Shown here: in pieces, positions 1 through 7,337 of the stretch
Layout of the letters: every line of letters starts with the position of its first letter
How positions within the stretch are numbered: the first letter of the stretch is position 1
Source of the DNA: Chloroflexota bacterium
GTDB lineage: Bacteria; Chloroflexota; Limnocylindria; Limnocylindrales; CSP1-4
NCBI GenBank assembly: GCA_021786915.1
Contig: JAJYMP010000268.1
Location: forward strand, 1 to 15,974
DNA length: 15,974 nt
Reading direction: 5' to 3'
Position numbers and translations under genes: made by a program
The notes under the pieces: model-generated
Database searches by the model: none
What the model saw: the letters and a program-made list of their open reading frames with translations, nothing else
What the model was told of the DNA's origin: nothing

Positions 1-332
1 GTCACCACGCGGTCCAGCGCCTGTTCCAGGAGGTCCGGGAGGCTCAGCCCGCCTCGGACGGCCGAGCTCACGGCATGGGTGACAGTGAGGTCCTTGTTCT
101 GCGCGACGAGCTGGCGCTGCGCCCGATCGAGGTAGATGCCCACGACGAACGCGAACGCGAGGATCCCGGCGCTGACGATCATCAGCTCGGCGACCCGGCT
201 CTCGTCTGCAGTCAGCCGCTGGTCGAGGACGAGCTGCTGGAACACCATGATGCCGACAGTGAAGACGAGGGGCAGGACGACGATCGCCCACTTGAAGCGC
301 GAGAGGTCGTAGTCGGGGCGGGGGCTGGTCAC
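1..332 (-). CDS. Membrane-anchored sensor protein, N-terminal part (cut by window edge)
   Basis: The reading frame starts at a GTG (330-332, minus strand) and runs off the left edge with 110 complete codons and no stop. Two hydrophobic segments are visible, at about residues 14-33 (WAIVVLPLVFTVGIMVFQQL) and 48-66 (ELMIVSAGILAFAFVVGIYL). A short charged stretch (DQRLTADESR) lies between them. A polar, coiled-coil-like linker follows (LDRAQRQLVAQNKDLTVTHA), then SSAVRGGLSLPDLLEQALDRVV. That last stretch resembles the entry into a GAF domain in NarX/DevS-like histidine kinases. The protein is probably an inner-membrane sensor kinase, but no catalytic domain lies in the window, so the kinase assignment is inference. 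A GAF-linked phosphatase or diguanylate cyclase with the same anchor is possible. Confidence 0.6.
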   Translation of the reverse strand, partial: MTSPRPDYDLSRFKWAIVVLPLVFTVGIMVFQQLVLDQRLTADESRVAELMIVSAGILAFAFVVGIYLDRAQRQLVAQNKDLTVTHAVSSAVRGGLSLPDLLEQALDRVV

Positions 333-342
333 GGTCCGAATG

Positions 343-354
343 TATCGTTCGATA
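343..354. promoter_or_regulatory. Short palindrome upstream of the sensor gene
   Basis: The arms TATCG and CGATA flank a TT centre, 11 bp upstream of the GTG start at 332. It is one of few AT-richer spots in the 151-bp gap 333-483, so it could be an operator or overlap a promoter. Only position and symmetry support this. Nothing else was recognised in that gap. Confidence 0.2.
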
Positions 355-483
355 GACGGAACGCCCCAGGCCGATTGGCCCGGGAGCCACGGGGTCAGAG
401 GGCCCGCATGCGGCAGGGTGCTCGGGCGTGAGTGGTAGGCGGTGCGCCAGTGCACCATCGACCGGGCCACGGCAGCGGGCGGG

Positions 484-1203
484 CTACGGTGCCGCGACCG
501 CAACCTTGGTCATCACGACCGGCGAGTCTGGGTTCTCCTGGGCCCCGGCGGCCGCAGCGATGGCGTCAGCGACGTCCATTCCTGAGGTCACGCTCCCGAG
601 GATCTGGTACGTATTGACCTTGGCCAGGGAGGTCGCGGCGGCGTCGCTCAGGACGATGAAGAACTGCGAGCCGGCCGAATTCGGGGCACTGGTTCGCGCC
701 ATCGCGACGATGCCGCGTTGATAGGCGGCGCTGACCTTCTCGTCCTGAATGGTGTACGGCGGGCCGCCGGTCCCGACGAGGCCGGGGATGACTTCCGGGC
801 TGCGTCCGAACTGGCCGTCGCCGCCCTGGATCACGAACTTCGGCACAACCCGGTGGAAGACCACGTTGTCGTAGTAGCCGCACGCCGCGAGCGCCACGAA
901 GTTGCCGGTGGCGAGCGGCGAGAGCTTGCCCTCAACCTGGATCGTGATCGTGCCCTTGTCTGTGGTGATCGTCACGGTGCGAGTGTCGGTGGTCGCCAGC
1001 GGGCTCGGCGGCGAGGTGGGGCAGCCGGGAGGGTACGTTGGACCTGGGTGGGTCGGCGCAGGGGTCGGCGTCTCAGGTGCGGCGGACGGGATCGTGGGCA
1101 GTGGCATGGACGACGCGCCTCCCGCAGAGCACGCGCCCAACAGCACGGCAGCCGCCGCGAGGGCCCAGAGTCGGGAACTGGCGTGACGGGTCATCGGGTT
1201 CAA
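484..1203 (-). CDS. Cyclophilin-type peptidyl-prolyl cis-trans isomerase, lipoprotein
   Basis: This is a 239-residue protein that isomerises prolyl peptide bonds, probably on extracytoplasmic proteins. A signal peptide with lipobox LLGACS puts the lipidated Cys at residue 25. A Pro/Thr-rich spacer follows (about 30-70), then the cyclophilin domain (about 75-239). Family motifs are visible: VVFHRVVPKFVIQGGD (114-129, with the conserved FHR arginine), a GIVAMA segment, and GSQFFI (178-183). The first codon is TTG at 1203, with AAGGA five bases upstream. An in-frame ATG at 1194 is the alternative but has no well-spaced ribosome site. The gene lies 112 bp downstream of the peptidase gene on the same strand and may be cotranscribed. 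The fold is certain; the substrate is unknown. Confidence 0.93.
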   Translation of the reverse strand: MNPMTRHASSRLWALAAAAVLLGACSAGGASSMPLPTIPSAAPETPTPAPTHPGPTYPPGCPTSPPSPLATTDTRTVTITTDKGTITIQVEGKLSPLATGNFVALAACGYYDNVVFHRVVPKFVIQGGDGQFGRSPEVIPGLVGTGGPPYTIQDEKVSAAYQRGIVAMARTSAPNSAGSQFFIVLSDAAATSLAKVNTYQILGSVTSGMDVADAIAAAAGAQENPDSPVVMTKVAVAAP

Positions 1204-1315
1204 CTGCGTCCTTGCTCAACTGCCGGCGGCCGGAGCATAGCGCCGGGGCAGCCCCGCCGCCGCCCACCGGTCGATACAGACCACCTGTGCCGTCAGGCGG
1301 GGCAGAGGCGCGGCG

Positions 1316-2326
1316 TCAGCTGGACTTCCACGTGACCGAGAAGCCCCCCGACGTCAGCGAGGACGGCGCGGCGAGCGTCCTGCCCGAGCGGTTGATGCTC
1401 GTGCGCAGGTACGGGAAGGGGACGGCCGGGAGCCGATACCGCCGGCCGCTGATCGTCACCGCCCCGTTGAGGGTGACGGTCGAGAACCGCGCCAGGGTCT
1501 CGAACGTGCACGTCGAGCCCGAGCACCTGGCCGCCGGCTCCTCGACGACCCATTCGGCCGTCAGCAGCGGGGCCTGGCTGAGTGTCCACGCCTGGGTGGC
1601 CCCGACGAGCTCCGTGAGGTTGATGAGCGTGGCCACGAACTTGCCGCTGCCGAGCCAGCGGGCCTGCGCCCAGATCTTGTCGCCCGCCTTGACCGGAACG
1701 GACATGGGCGCGATCTGCTGGACGTCGGGCAGGAACTCGAACCAGGCTCCGTAGGTGGCGGATCCATGGTCGCAATCGCCCGTCGTGCCGGTCTGCGCCA
1801 GGGTTGCCGAGCTGTCCGGGAGGCCGCCCACGGCTGTTGAGCCGTCGATCCCGACCCAGATCGCGACCGAGGTCTGGCCCGACGACGGGCAGCGCACCGT
1901 GGGCTGCGTCCACGTGCCCTCGACGCATGTCACGTGGCCCTTGGTCGCGCCGACGATGTAGCCGGCCCAGTTGCGCGACTGCCCGGTTGTCACGCTCCCG
2001 CGGCGTGCCGCCGTCGCCTTGCCCGGGCAGGCGGTCTGGGTCGCCCCGGCAATCATCGGCCGACTCGGAGACGCCGAGGGTGCGGGTGACGACGGGAAAG
2101 GCGAGGACGAGGCGGACGGCGTGAGTCTCGGAGATGCCGTGGATGTTGTGGAGGCGGACGCCTCGGACGGCCTCGTCGCGCTGATGGGAGCCGGCGATGC
2201 CGATGGCGTGGGAACCGCTGGGCCGCAGCCCGCCGCGAACGCGAGGGCGAGCGCGGCGACGCCCAGGGCGCGCCGGGGCCAGATCGACGGTCGGAGCCCG
2301 TGGACTGGCCGCATCGGCGTGGTCAT
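1316..2326 (-). CDS. Peptidase G1 (eqolisin) family protein, predicted secreted lipoprotein
   Basis: This is a 336-residue protein of the glutamic peptidase family G1. It starts with a basic region and hydrophobic core (20-33) ending LAFAAGC, so Cys34 is a probable lipidation site. A low-complexity Ser/Pro/Thr linker runs from about 38 to 92. The catalytic domain shows the family signatures in order: RNWAGYIV (118-125), IWVGIDG (156-162), LAQTG (176-180) with presumed catalytic Gln178, YGAWFEFLP (192-200), and TAEWVVEEP (256-264) with presumed catalytic Glu258. Characterised members are acid endopeptidases. The gene starts 20 bp after the stop of the Fe-S subunit gene on the same strand, so cotranscription is likely although a shared job is not obvious. 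A second in-frame ATG lies at 2314; neither has a clear ribosome site. Activity is inferred from retained Gln and Glu. Confidence 0.85.
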   Translation of the reverse strand: MTTPMRPVHGLRPSIWPRRALGVAALALAFAAGCGPAVPTPSASPAPISATRPSEASASTTSTASPRLTPSASSSPFPSSPAPSASPSRPMIAGATQTACPGKATAARRGSVTTGQSRNWAGYIVGATKGHVTCVEGTWTQPTVRCPSSGQTSVAIWVGIDGSTAVGGLPDSSATLAQTGTTGDCDHGSATYGAWFEFLPDVQQIAPMSVPVKAGDKIWAQARWLGSGKFVATLINLTELVGATQAWTLSQAPLLTAEWVVEEPAARCSGSTCTFETLARFSTVTLNGAVTISGRRYRLPAVPFPYLRTSINRSGRTLAAPSSLTSGGFSVTWKSS

Positions 2327-2346
2327 GAGGCGGGGGGCGGGGGCGC

Positions 2347-3417
2347 CTAGGCCTCGCGGTCCGAGCCCTTGGGCCGCACCTGGACGAAGTCGAAGCCGAA
2401 GCGGCCCTTCACGCACAGGTTGCCGCTGGTGACCTGCGCGTCGAGCGGCGAGAGCACCTTGACGATGCGGTTGTCCTGGACGTGGAGCTCGAGGGTGCAG
2501 CCCACGCCGCAGTACGGGCAGATCGTCCGCGTGACGCTCTGGTCGTCCTCGCGCCACTCGCCTGCCTGCCGGAGGTCGTACTCGGAGCGGAACATCAGGG
2601 CGCCCGTGGGGCACACGTTGATGCAGTTGCCGCAGAACACGCAGGCTGACTCGGCGAGCCCGACGTCGAACTCGGTGGACACCCGCGCAGCGAACCCCCG
2701 GCCGGCGACCGAGATCGCGAAGGTGTTCTGGGCGTCCGATCCGCACGCCTCGACGCACTTGTAGCAGAGGATGCACTTGGCGTAGTCGCGGACGAACAGG
2801 GGGTTGTCGACCTTGACCGGCTGGGCGACGCGCTCCGCCACGGACCCGTCCGGCCCGAGGTGGTGCCCGGCCTCGGCGGCGTCGCGGGCGCCGGCGGGCG
2901 CGGGTGCCGACGGCGGGCCGAAGCGCGTGGGGTCGGCGCCGTACTCGGCCATGTAGCGCGCGATCGAGCCGTCCGGAAGCTCGGGCCCGGCGAGCTCCAC
3001 GTCGACCGACGAAGCCAGCAGTTCGAGCACGAGCTTGCGCGAGTGGCGGACCCGCTCGTTGCCGGTCCACACGGTCATGCCCTGGCCCACCCTGGCCGAG
3101 CACGACGGCGTCAATGTCCGGCTCCCGGTGTCCACGACGCACATTCGGCAGACGCCCTCCGGCGTCAGGGTCGAGAGCGTGCACAGCGTGGGGATGTCGA
3201 TGCCCTGGGCGCGGCACGCCCCGAGGATCGTGAGGTCGCCCGCCACCGTGACGGGCGACCCGTCGATGGTCATCTCGACGGCCCCGCCCGCCCGGGCCGG
3301 GGGTGCCGTCGGGACCTGCGGGGAGCGCGCCGGGGACGTGGTGAAGATCCGCGGGTCGATGCCCGTGAACTCGCCGGAGTCGAGGCGCACGCCCTCGGGC
3401 GGCAGCTGTTCGGTCAC
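2347..3417 (-). CDS. NAD-linked formate dehydrogenase Fe-S subunit: N-terminal (NuoG-like) piece of the alpha chain
   Basis: This 356-residue electron-transfer protein corresponds to the front part of NAD-dependent formate dehydrogenase alpha. A plant-type [2Fe-2S] domain carries Cys79, 90, 93 and 106. Two [4Fe-4S] ferredoxin motifs follow (Cys215/218/221/225 and 259/262/265/269). The C-terminus is the Mo-bisPGD [4Fe-4S] head, with Cys300/303/307 (ICPYCGVGC) and Cys335 (NLCVKGRFGFDF). It ends there, just where the catalytic body should begin; that body is encoded at 12767-14683. The region where relatives carry the Cys/His ligands of a further [4Fe-4S] cluster (about 125-160) has no cysteine. 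The GTG start shares a GTGA overlap with the stop of the upstream NuoEF-like gene and has GGGAGGA 8 bases upstream, which decides it over longer frames. The protein probably docks FdhB and the selenoprotein in the cytoplasm. Confidence 0.88.
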   Translation of the reverse strand: MTEQLPPEGVRLDSGEFTGIDPRIFTTSPARSPQVPTAPPARAGGAVEMTIDGSPVTVAGDLTILGACRAQGIDIPTLCTLSTLTPEGVCRMCVVDTGSRTLTPSCSARVGQGMTVWTGNERVRHSRKLVLELLASSVDVELAGPELPDGSIARYMAEYGADPTRFGPPSAPAPAGARDAAEAGHHLGPDGSVAERVAQPVKVDNPLFVRDYAKCILCYKCVEACGSDAQNTFAISVAGRGFAARVSTEFDVGLAESACVFCGNCINVCPTGALMFRSEYDLRQAGEWREDDQSVTRTICPYCGVGCTLELHVQDNRIVKVLSPLDAQVTSGNLCVKGRFGFDFVQVRPKGSDREA

Positions 3418-5333
3418 GGCACGAGTCCTCCCACGCGCAGGCCGCTGGCCACGGCGGCGTTGGCGGTCTGGCCGAGTCCGCAGATGGACGCGTCGCGCAT
3501 CGCCTGCCCCAGCTCGTCGAGCAGCGCGAGCTCGTCGGCGACGGTCCCGCGCGGGCGGTTGGCGATGAGCCGTGCGAGCAGCTCCTCCTGGCGCACCGTG
3601 CCCACGCGGCAGGGCACGCATTGCCCGCACGACTCATCGCGGAAGAACTCGGCGATCCGCCGCAGGATGTCGAGCACATCCGTGGTCTCGTCGAACACGA
3701 CCACCGCGCCGGCGCCGATCGTGACCCCCTCCGCCCTGGCGTGCTCGTACGTCAGCGGCAGGTGCAGCTTGTCAGGCCCGACGAACGAGCCGGCCGCGCC
3801 GCCGAGGTTCACGATCTTGACCCGGTGACCGGGACGCACGCCGCCGGCGAGCCCGATGAGGTCCCCCAGCCGGGTGCCGAACGGGACCTCGTACACGCCG
3901 GCTCGCGCCACGTGTCCGGAGAGGCTGAACAGCTTGCTGCCCCGCGAGCCTGGCGTGCCGAGCCCCGCGTACGCCGCCGCTCCGTCGAGCAGGATGTGCG
4001 GCAGGTTCGCGAGCGTCTCGACGTTGTTGATCACGGTGGGCTTGCCGAACAGGCCGACTTCGACGGGGAACGGTGGCTTCGAGCGGGGTTCGGGGCGGTC
4101 GCCCTCGATCGACTCGAACAGCGCCGTCTCCTCGCCCGCGATGTAGGCGCCGCCGCCACGCCGGATCCCGATGTCGAAGTCGAAGCCGGCGTCGAGGACG
4201 TTCCGGCCCAGCAGGCCCTTCTCGCGTGCCCTGTCGATGGCGTTCTGCATGCGGGCCTCGGCCAGCGGGTACTCGCCGCGCAGGTAGAGGAACCCGCGCT
4301 CTGCCCCCACGGCGAAGGCGGCGATCGTCATCGCCTCGACCAGCGCGAACGGGTCCTCCTCGAGGATGACCCGGTCCTTGAAGGTGCCCGGCTCGGCCTC
4401 GTCCGCGTTGCACACGATGTTCTTGGGCCGACCCTCGGCAGCGCGCGCAGCGGCCCACTTCCGGCCTGTGGGGAAGGCCGCCCCGCCACGGCCCAGGACC
4501 TCCGCGGCGGTGACCTCGGCGATCACGCGCTCGGGGCCTGCCGCGATCGCCTCGCCGAGCGCGCGATAGCCCCCGTTGGCGAGGTAGTCGGCGAGGCTTG
4601 TGGGGTCGAGGCGGCCGACGCGGGCCAGGAGGCGCAGCCCCGACTGGCCGGCCTGCGGCGCGAGGCGGCTGAGCTGTTCCAGACGCTCGGCCGTCGCCTC
4701 GGTGCCGGATCGGGGTTCGACGGACTCGAGGTGATCGCGGCCGCGGAGGCCGTGGTCGAGGCGGGCCAGGATCGCCGGGGCGTCGAGCGGTCCGGTGGAG
4801 GCGCGGATCGGCGGGTCGCCGGCGATCGTGAACAGCGCGGCGGGGGCGCGCTCGCACTGGCCCAGGCACGGGCTGCGGTGCCAGGTGCGCTGCTCGCCGG
4901 GCCTCGGGTGGCCGGCCGGGCCGAGCGCGGCCTCGAGTCGCTGGCAGACGTCCTCCGCACCCGCCAGGCGACAGGCCATGTCGTCGCAGACGTGGACCGC
5001 GGCGGGCGGACGCTCAGTCGTGGAGAGCAGCGCGTAGAAGGACGCGACGCCGAAGATCTCGGCGGGGGGCACGGTCAGCCGCCGCGCGATGTGGGCCACG
5101 GCAGCGGGCGAGATCCAGCCGACGCGATCCTGGACCGCGTGCAGGGCGGGGAGCAGCAGGTCCCGGTGGGAGCGCGCCTCGTGGCCGCCGCGGGCGACGC
5201 GGCCGTCGACTTCGATGTTCCGCTCGCCGCCGTCCCAGCCGCCGCGCGCGGCCCCGATCCTGGGGTCGAGACAGGCGTCGACAGCCTCGCGCTCAGCAGG
5301 GGAGGCAGCGATGTCGGCGATGCGGAGGTCCAT
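3414..5333 (-). CDS. Formate dehydrogenase beta subunit: NuoE-NuoF fusion, NADH/FMN-binding
   Basis: This 639-residue flavo-iron-sulfur protein transfers electrons between NAD(P)+ and the Fe-S chain. The NuoE-like part (about 50-195) has a thioredoxin-fold [2Fe-2S] site with Cys116, 121, 156 and 160 (CDDMAC and SPCLGQC). The NuoF-like part (about 225-639) has the NADH-binding GRGGAAFPTGRKW (281-293), the FMN-binding NADEAEPGTFKDR (309-321) and the [4Fe-4S] motif SCGQCVPCRVGT (Cys569/572/575), with Cys618 as fourth ligand. Relatives occur in NAD-linked formate dehydrogenases and NAD-reducing or bifurcating hydrogenases; the formate assignment comes from its neighbours. The ATG at 5333 is the natural start, since the frame continues upstream without homology. 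No good ribosome site is visible. The stop overlaps the next gene by 4 bp. A hydrogenase or bifurcating partner is the main alternative. Confidence 0.9.
   Translation of the reverse strand: MDLRIADIAASPAEREAVDACLDPRIGAARGGWDGGERNIEVDGRVARGGHEARSHRDLLLPALHAVQDRVGWISPAAVAHIARRLTVPPAEIFGVASFYALLSTTERPPAAVHVCDDMACRLAGAEDVCQRLEAALGPAGHPRPGEQRTWHRSPCLGQCERAPAALFTIAGDPPIRASTGPLDAPAILARLDHGLRGRDHLESVEPRSGTEATAERLEQLSRLAPQAGQSGLRLLARVGRLDPTSLADYLANGGYRALGEAIAAGPERVIAEVTAAEVLGRGGAAFPTGRKWAAARAAEGRPKNIVCNADEAEPGTFKDRVILEEDPFALVEAMTIAAFAVGAERGFLYLRGEYPLAEARMQNAIDRAREKGLLGRNVLDAGFDFDIGIRRGGGAYIAGEETALFESIEGDRPEPRSKPPFPVEVGLFGKPTVINNVETLANLPHILLDGAAAYAGLGTPGSRGSKLFSLSGHVARAGVYEVPFGTRLGDLIGLAGGVRPGHRVKIVNLGGAAGSFVGPDKLHLPLTYEHARAEGVTIGAGAVVVFDETTDVLDILRRIAEFFRDESCGQCVPCRVGTVRQEELLARLIANRPRGTVADELALLDELGQAMRDASICGLGQTANAAVASGLRVGGLVP
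3426..3432 (-). promoter_or_regulatory. Shine-Dalgarno sequence for the Fe-S subunit gene
   Basis: GGGAGGA on the minus strand lies 8 bases before the GTG at 3415-3417, inside the 3' end of the upstream gene. Together with the GTGA overlap it fixes this start rather than the ATG-initiated longer frame at 3630. It indicates translational coupling. Confidence 0.7.
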
Positions 5334-5446
5334 GCCCGAGGGAGTGTACGACGCGCCGCGGCGGGCCGGGAACGGGTGTCGGGTCCCGGAGCGTGGGGCC
5401 GCGCGGCGCCAGACCGCCCACTTCCCAGGTGGCGGGGACGGAATGG

Positions 5447-6538
5447 CTAGGCGGCGACGGGCGGCCCGTACCACACCGAGGCTGCGATGATCAGGTAGAG
5501 ACCGACCAGCATGAGCCCCTCGAGCCAGGTCACCTCGCCGTCGAACACCACGAGGGCGCCCAGCACCGCCGCCATCGCCATCGCCACCAGCATCGTCGGC
5601 GAGAGCACCAGGGTCAGCGCCACCGGCGAGACGAACAGGCTCGCGAGCACCAGCACCGGCGTCAGTGCGATCGCGACCTGCAGGCTGGAGTTCTGGATCA
5701 GGCTGATGCCGAGGTCGATCCGCCCCTTGAGCGCGGCTTGGATCCCGGCCACGTTCTCGACCGCGTTGCCCGCGATGGCCACGATGACGAGCCCGACGAA
5801 GGCCTCGGACAGCCCGAGCGTGGCCATCGCCGGGCGCAGCGCCTCGACGAACCAGTCGGACATGAACGCGGCGCCGACGGCCGCACCCACCAGGACAACG
5901 ACCGTCGTGCGCATCGGCCAGCGCTCGGCGGCATCGATGGACGACTCGGGGACTGAGGCGCCGCGCCCGCCCCCGAGCGAGTACGGGATCGACGCCGCGA
6001 AGATCACCAGCAGGACCACCGAGACGAAGACGCTGATCGCGACGGCGTGGCCCTGGTCCGGACCGCCGGGCGAGGTGGCGATGGTGGGGATCACGAGCGC
6101 GGCCACCGCGAGCACGAGCATCACGGCGATGGTCCGCACCGGCGCGGCGTTGAACCGCATCAGCCCATAGCGCCACCCGCCTGCGAGGAACGCAAGGCCC
6201 AGGACGAGCAGGCTGTTCGCCAGGATGGAGCCGATGAGCGCAGTCTGGACCAGGACGACCAGGCCGGCGCGCAGGGCGAACAGCGAGATGAACAGCTCGG
6301 GCAGGTTGCCCAGCGCCGACTGGAGGACGCCCGTGCTGGCCGGCCCCAGCCGGCTGCCGAGCTCGTCCGTCGCCTCGCCCACGAGCCCCGCCAGGGCCGC
6401 AAGGGTGATCGCCGCGACGACGAAGATCGCGACGTCGTTGGCCGCGCCAGCCCGCAGGATGAGCGTCAGGGCGGCGCCGGCGAGGCTGACGGCGACGAGG
6501 ATGAGGGCCGTGCGCCCGAGCTGGGCGATCGTCTGCAT
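5447..6538 (-). CDS. Calcium/proton (cation) antiporter, CaCA superfamily
   Basis: This is a 363-residue integral membrane protein with about eleven hydrophobic segments, arranged as two homologous halves as in VCX1/CAX/ChaA exchangers. The first half has the alpha-1 repeat GNLPELFISLFALRAG (77-92) with SILANSL (104-110). The second has AIAGNAVENVAGIQAALKG (254-272), followed by GISLIQNSSLQVAI. The acidic residues Glu81 and Glu261 sit where the family binds the cation. An acidic, Ser-rich cytoplasmic linker lies at about 187-208. The expected role is export of Ca2+ (or another cation) in exchange for H+. The ATG at 6538 directly precedes the first membrane segment. The gene ends 113 bp before the NuoEF-like gene and could share a transcript with it. 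Ion specificity cannot be read from sequence. Confidence 0.88.
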   Translation of the reverse strand: MQTIAQLGRTALILVAVSLAGAALTLILRAGAANDVAIFVVAAITLAALAGLVGEATDELGSRLGPASTGVLQSALGNLPELFISLFALRAGLVVLVQTALIGSILANSLLVLGLAFLAGGWRYGLMRFNAAPVRTIAVMLVLAVAALVIPTIATSPGGPDQGHAVAISVFVSVVLLVIFAASIPYSLGGGRGASVPESSIDAAERWPMRTTVVVLVGAAVGAAFMSDWFVEALRPAMATLGLSEAFVGLVIVAIAGNAVENVAGIQAALKGRIDLGISLIQNSSLQVAIALTPVLVLASLFVSPVALTLVLSPTMLVAMAMAAVLGALVVFDGEVTWLEGLMLVGLYLIIAASVWYGPPVAA

Positions 6539-6568
6539 CAGACAACGGTAACGGGTCGGGGCTGCCTG

Positions 6569-6638
6569 TTCCGCGTCGCTCGTCCGGGTTCCGCGTGGCC
6601 ACGCGGCGCTCGTCCGGGTTCCGCGTCGCTCGTCCGGG
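6569..6638. repeat. Three tandem GTTCCGCGT...CGCTCGTCCGG units with an internal palindrome
   Basis: The 20-bp unit TTCCGCGTCGCTCGTCCGGG occurs at 6569-6588 and again at 6619-6638. The middle copy (6589-6618) is the same unit with 10 extra bases, which create the perfect 16-bp palindrome CCGCGTGGCCACGCGG (6591-6606). The array fills most of the 142-bp space between the response regulator stop and the antiporter start. Confidence 0.8.
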
Positions 6639-6651
6639 GCGGCATTCCGCC
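6638..6651 (-). terminator. Possible hairpin terminator after the response regulator
   Basis: GGCGG-CATT-CCGCC forms a 5-bp stem with a 4-base loop, about 30 bp beyond the regulator stop at 6681. No U-tract follows, so intrinsic termination is uncertain. Confidence 0.25.
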
Positions 6652-6680
6652 GCTCTCGCCCTGCGATCGGGCGGTACTGC

Positions 6681-7337
6681 TTAGTCGGGCGGAAGGTCGA
6701 GCCAGCCCTCGCGGATCGCACGGGCGGCGAGCTCAGTGCGCGATGCGATGCCGAGGCGCTCGAAGACGCGGGCGAGGTGCGTCTCGACCGTCTTCGCGCC
6801 GATCCCGAGCGCGCCTCCGATCTCGTCGTTGGTTCGTCCGTCCACGACCAGGCGGACGACCTCGTGCTCGCGGGCGGAGAGCCGGGGCAGCGCGCCGGGC
6901 CGAGGGCGGACCGAAAACGCCAGACCGCCGGCCGCGGCCCGCTCGATGGCCGTTCGGAGCTCGGCGAGGGGCGCGGTCTTGAGGACGAACCCAGCCGCGC
7001 CGCGGCGGAGGGCGGCGTCCGCGTACTGGGGGTAGTCGTAGGCGGTGAGCACGACGATGGCCGGAGCCGCTCGGCCGTCGGGACGCTCGGTGCCCAGGAG
7101 CCGAAGGCCGCTATCGGTGCCGAGCCGGATGTCGAGCAGGACGACGTCGGCATCGGTGGCCTCGAGGAGCGCCCTCGCCTCGTCGACCGTCCCGGCGGTC
7201 CCGACCACCTCGAGGTTCGGCTGGCCGGCAAGCAATGCCGCGGTCCCCTCGCGCACCACGGGATGGTCATCCACGACGGCGACGCGGATCCGGCTGGCGC
7301 CCTCGCCCTCGCGATCGCGATCAATGTCGGGCGTCAT
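6681..7337 (-). CDS. Two-component response regulator, NarL/LuxR family
   Basis: This is a 218-residue DNA-binding response regulator. The receiver domain (about 15-135) has the acidic pair in VVDDHPVV (Asp23/24), the phospho-acceptor Asp69 (VVLLDIRLG), the switch Thr98 (VVLTAYD) and Lys120 (FVLKTAP). A LuxR-type helix-turn-helix follows at about 158-213 (LSAREHEVVRLVVDGRTNDE to KTVETHLARVFERLGI). The ATG at 7337 is preferred because it forms an ATGA overlap with the kinase stop; an in-frame GTG at 7349 is the alternative. It is coupled to the kinase gene, so it is presumably its partner. The divergent ABC exporter is a plausible target, by position only. Confidence 0.95.
   Translation of the reverse strand: MTPDIDRDREGEGASRIRVAVVDDHPVVREGTAALLAGQPNLEVVGTAGTVDEARALLEATDADVVLLDIRLGTDSGLRLLGTERPDGRAAPAIVVLTAYDYPQYADAALRRGAAGFVLKTAPLAELRTAIERAAAGGLAFSVRPRPGALPRLSAREHEVVRLVVDGRTNDEIGGALGIGAKTVETHLARVFERLGIASRTELAARAIREGWLDLPPD

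Noticed and set aside
464..481. An 18-bp sequence GGGCCACGGCAGCGGGCG also present at 5093-5110
   Set aside because: The second copy lies inside the NuoE coding part and the match is short for 70%-range GC DNA; chance is sufficient.
1244..1256. CGGGGC-A-GCCCCG as a terminator for the peptidase gene
   Set aside because: The loop would be a single base unless pairs open, there is no U-tract, and such matches are common in this GC content.
1316..3679. One continuous 787-codon minus-strand frame covering the peptidase and upstream sequence
   Set aside because: Only the part from 2326 down is the G1 peptidase. The part above is a stop-free shadow of the Fe-S subunit gene, which uses a different frame; high GC makes stops rare.
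3414..6602. A 1062-codon frame suggesting a giant fusion protein upstream of the NuoEF-like subunit
   Set aside because: Similarity begins at the ATG at 5333. The extension lies over the antiporter gene in another frame and is Arg/Gly-rich shadow sequence.
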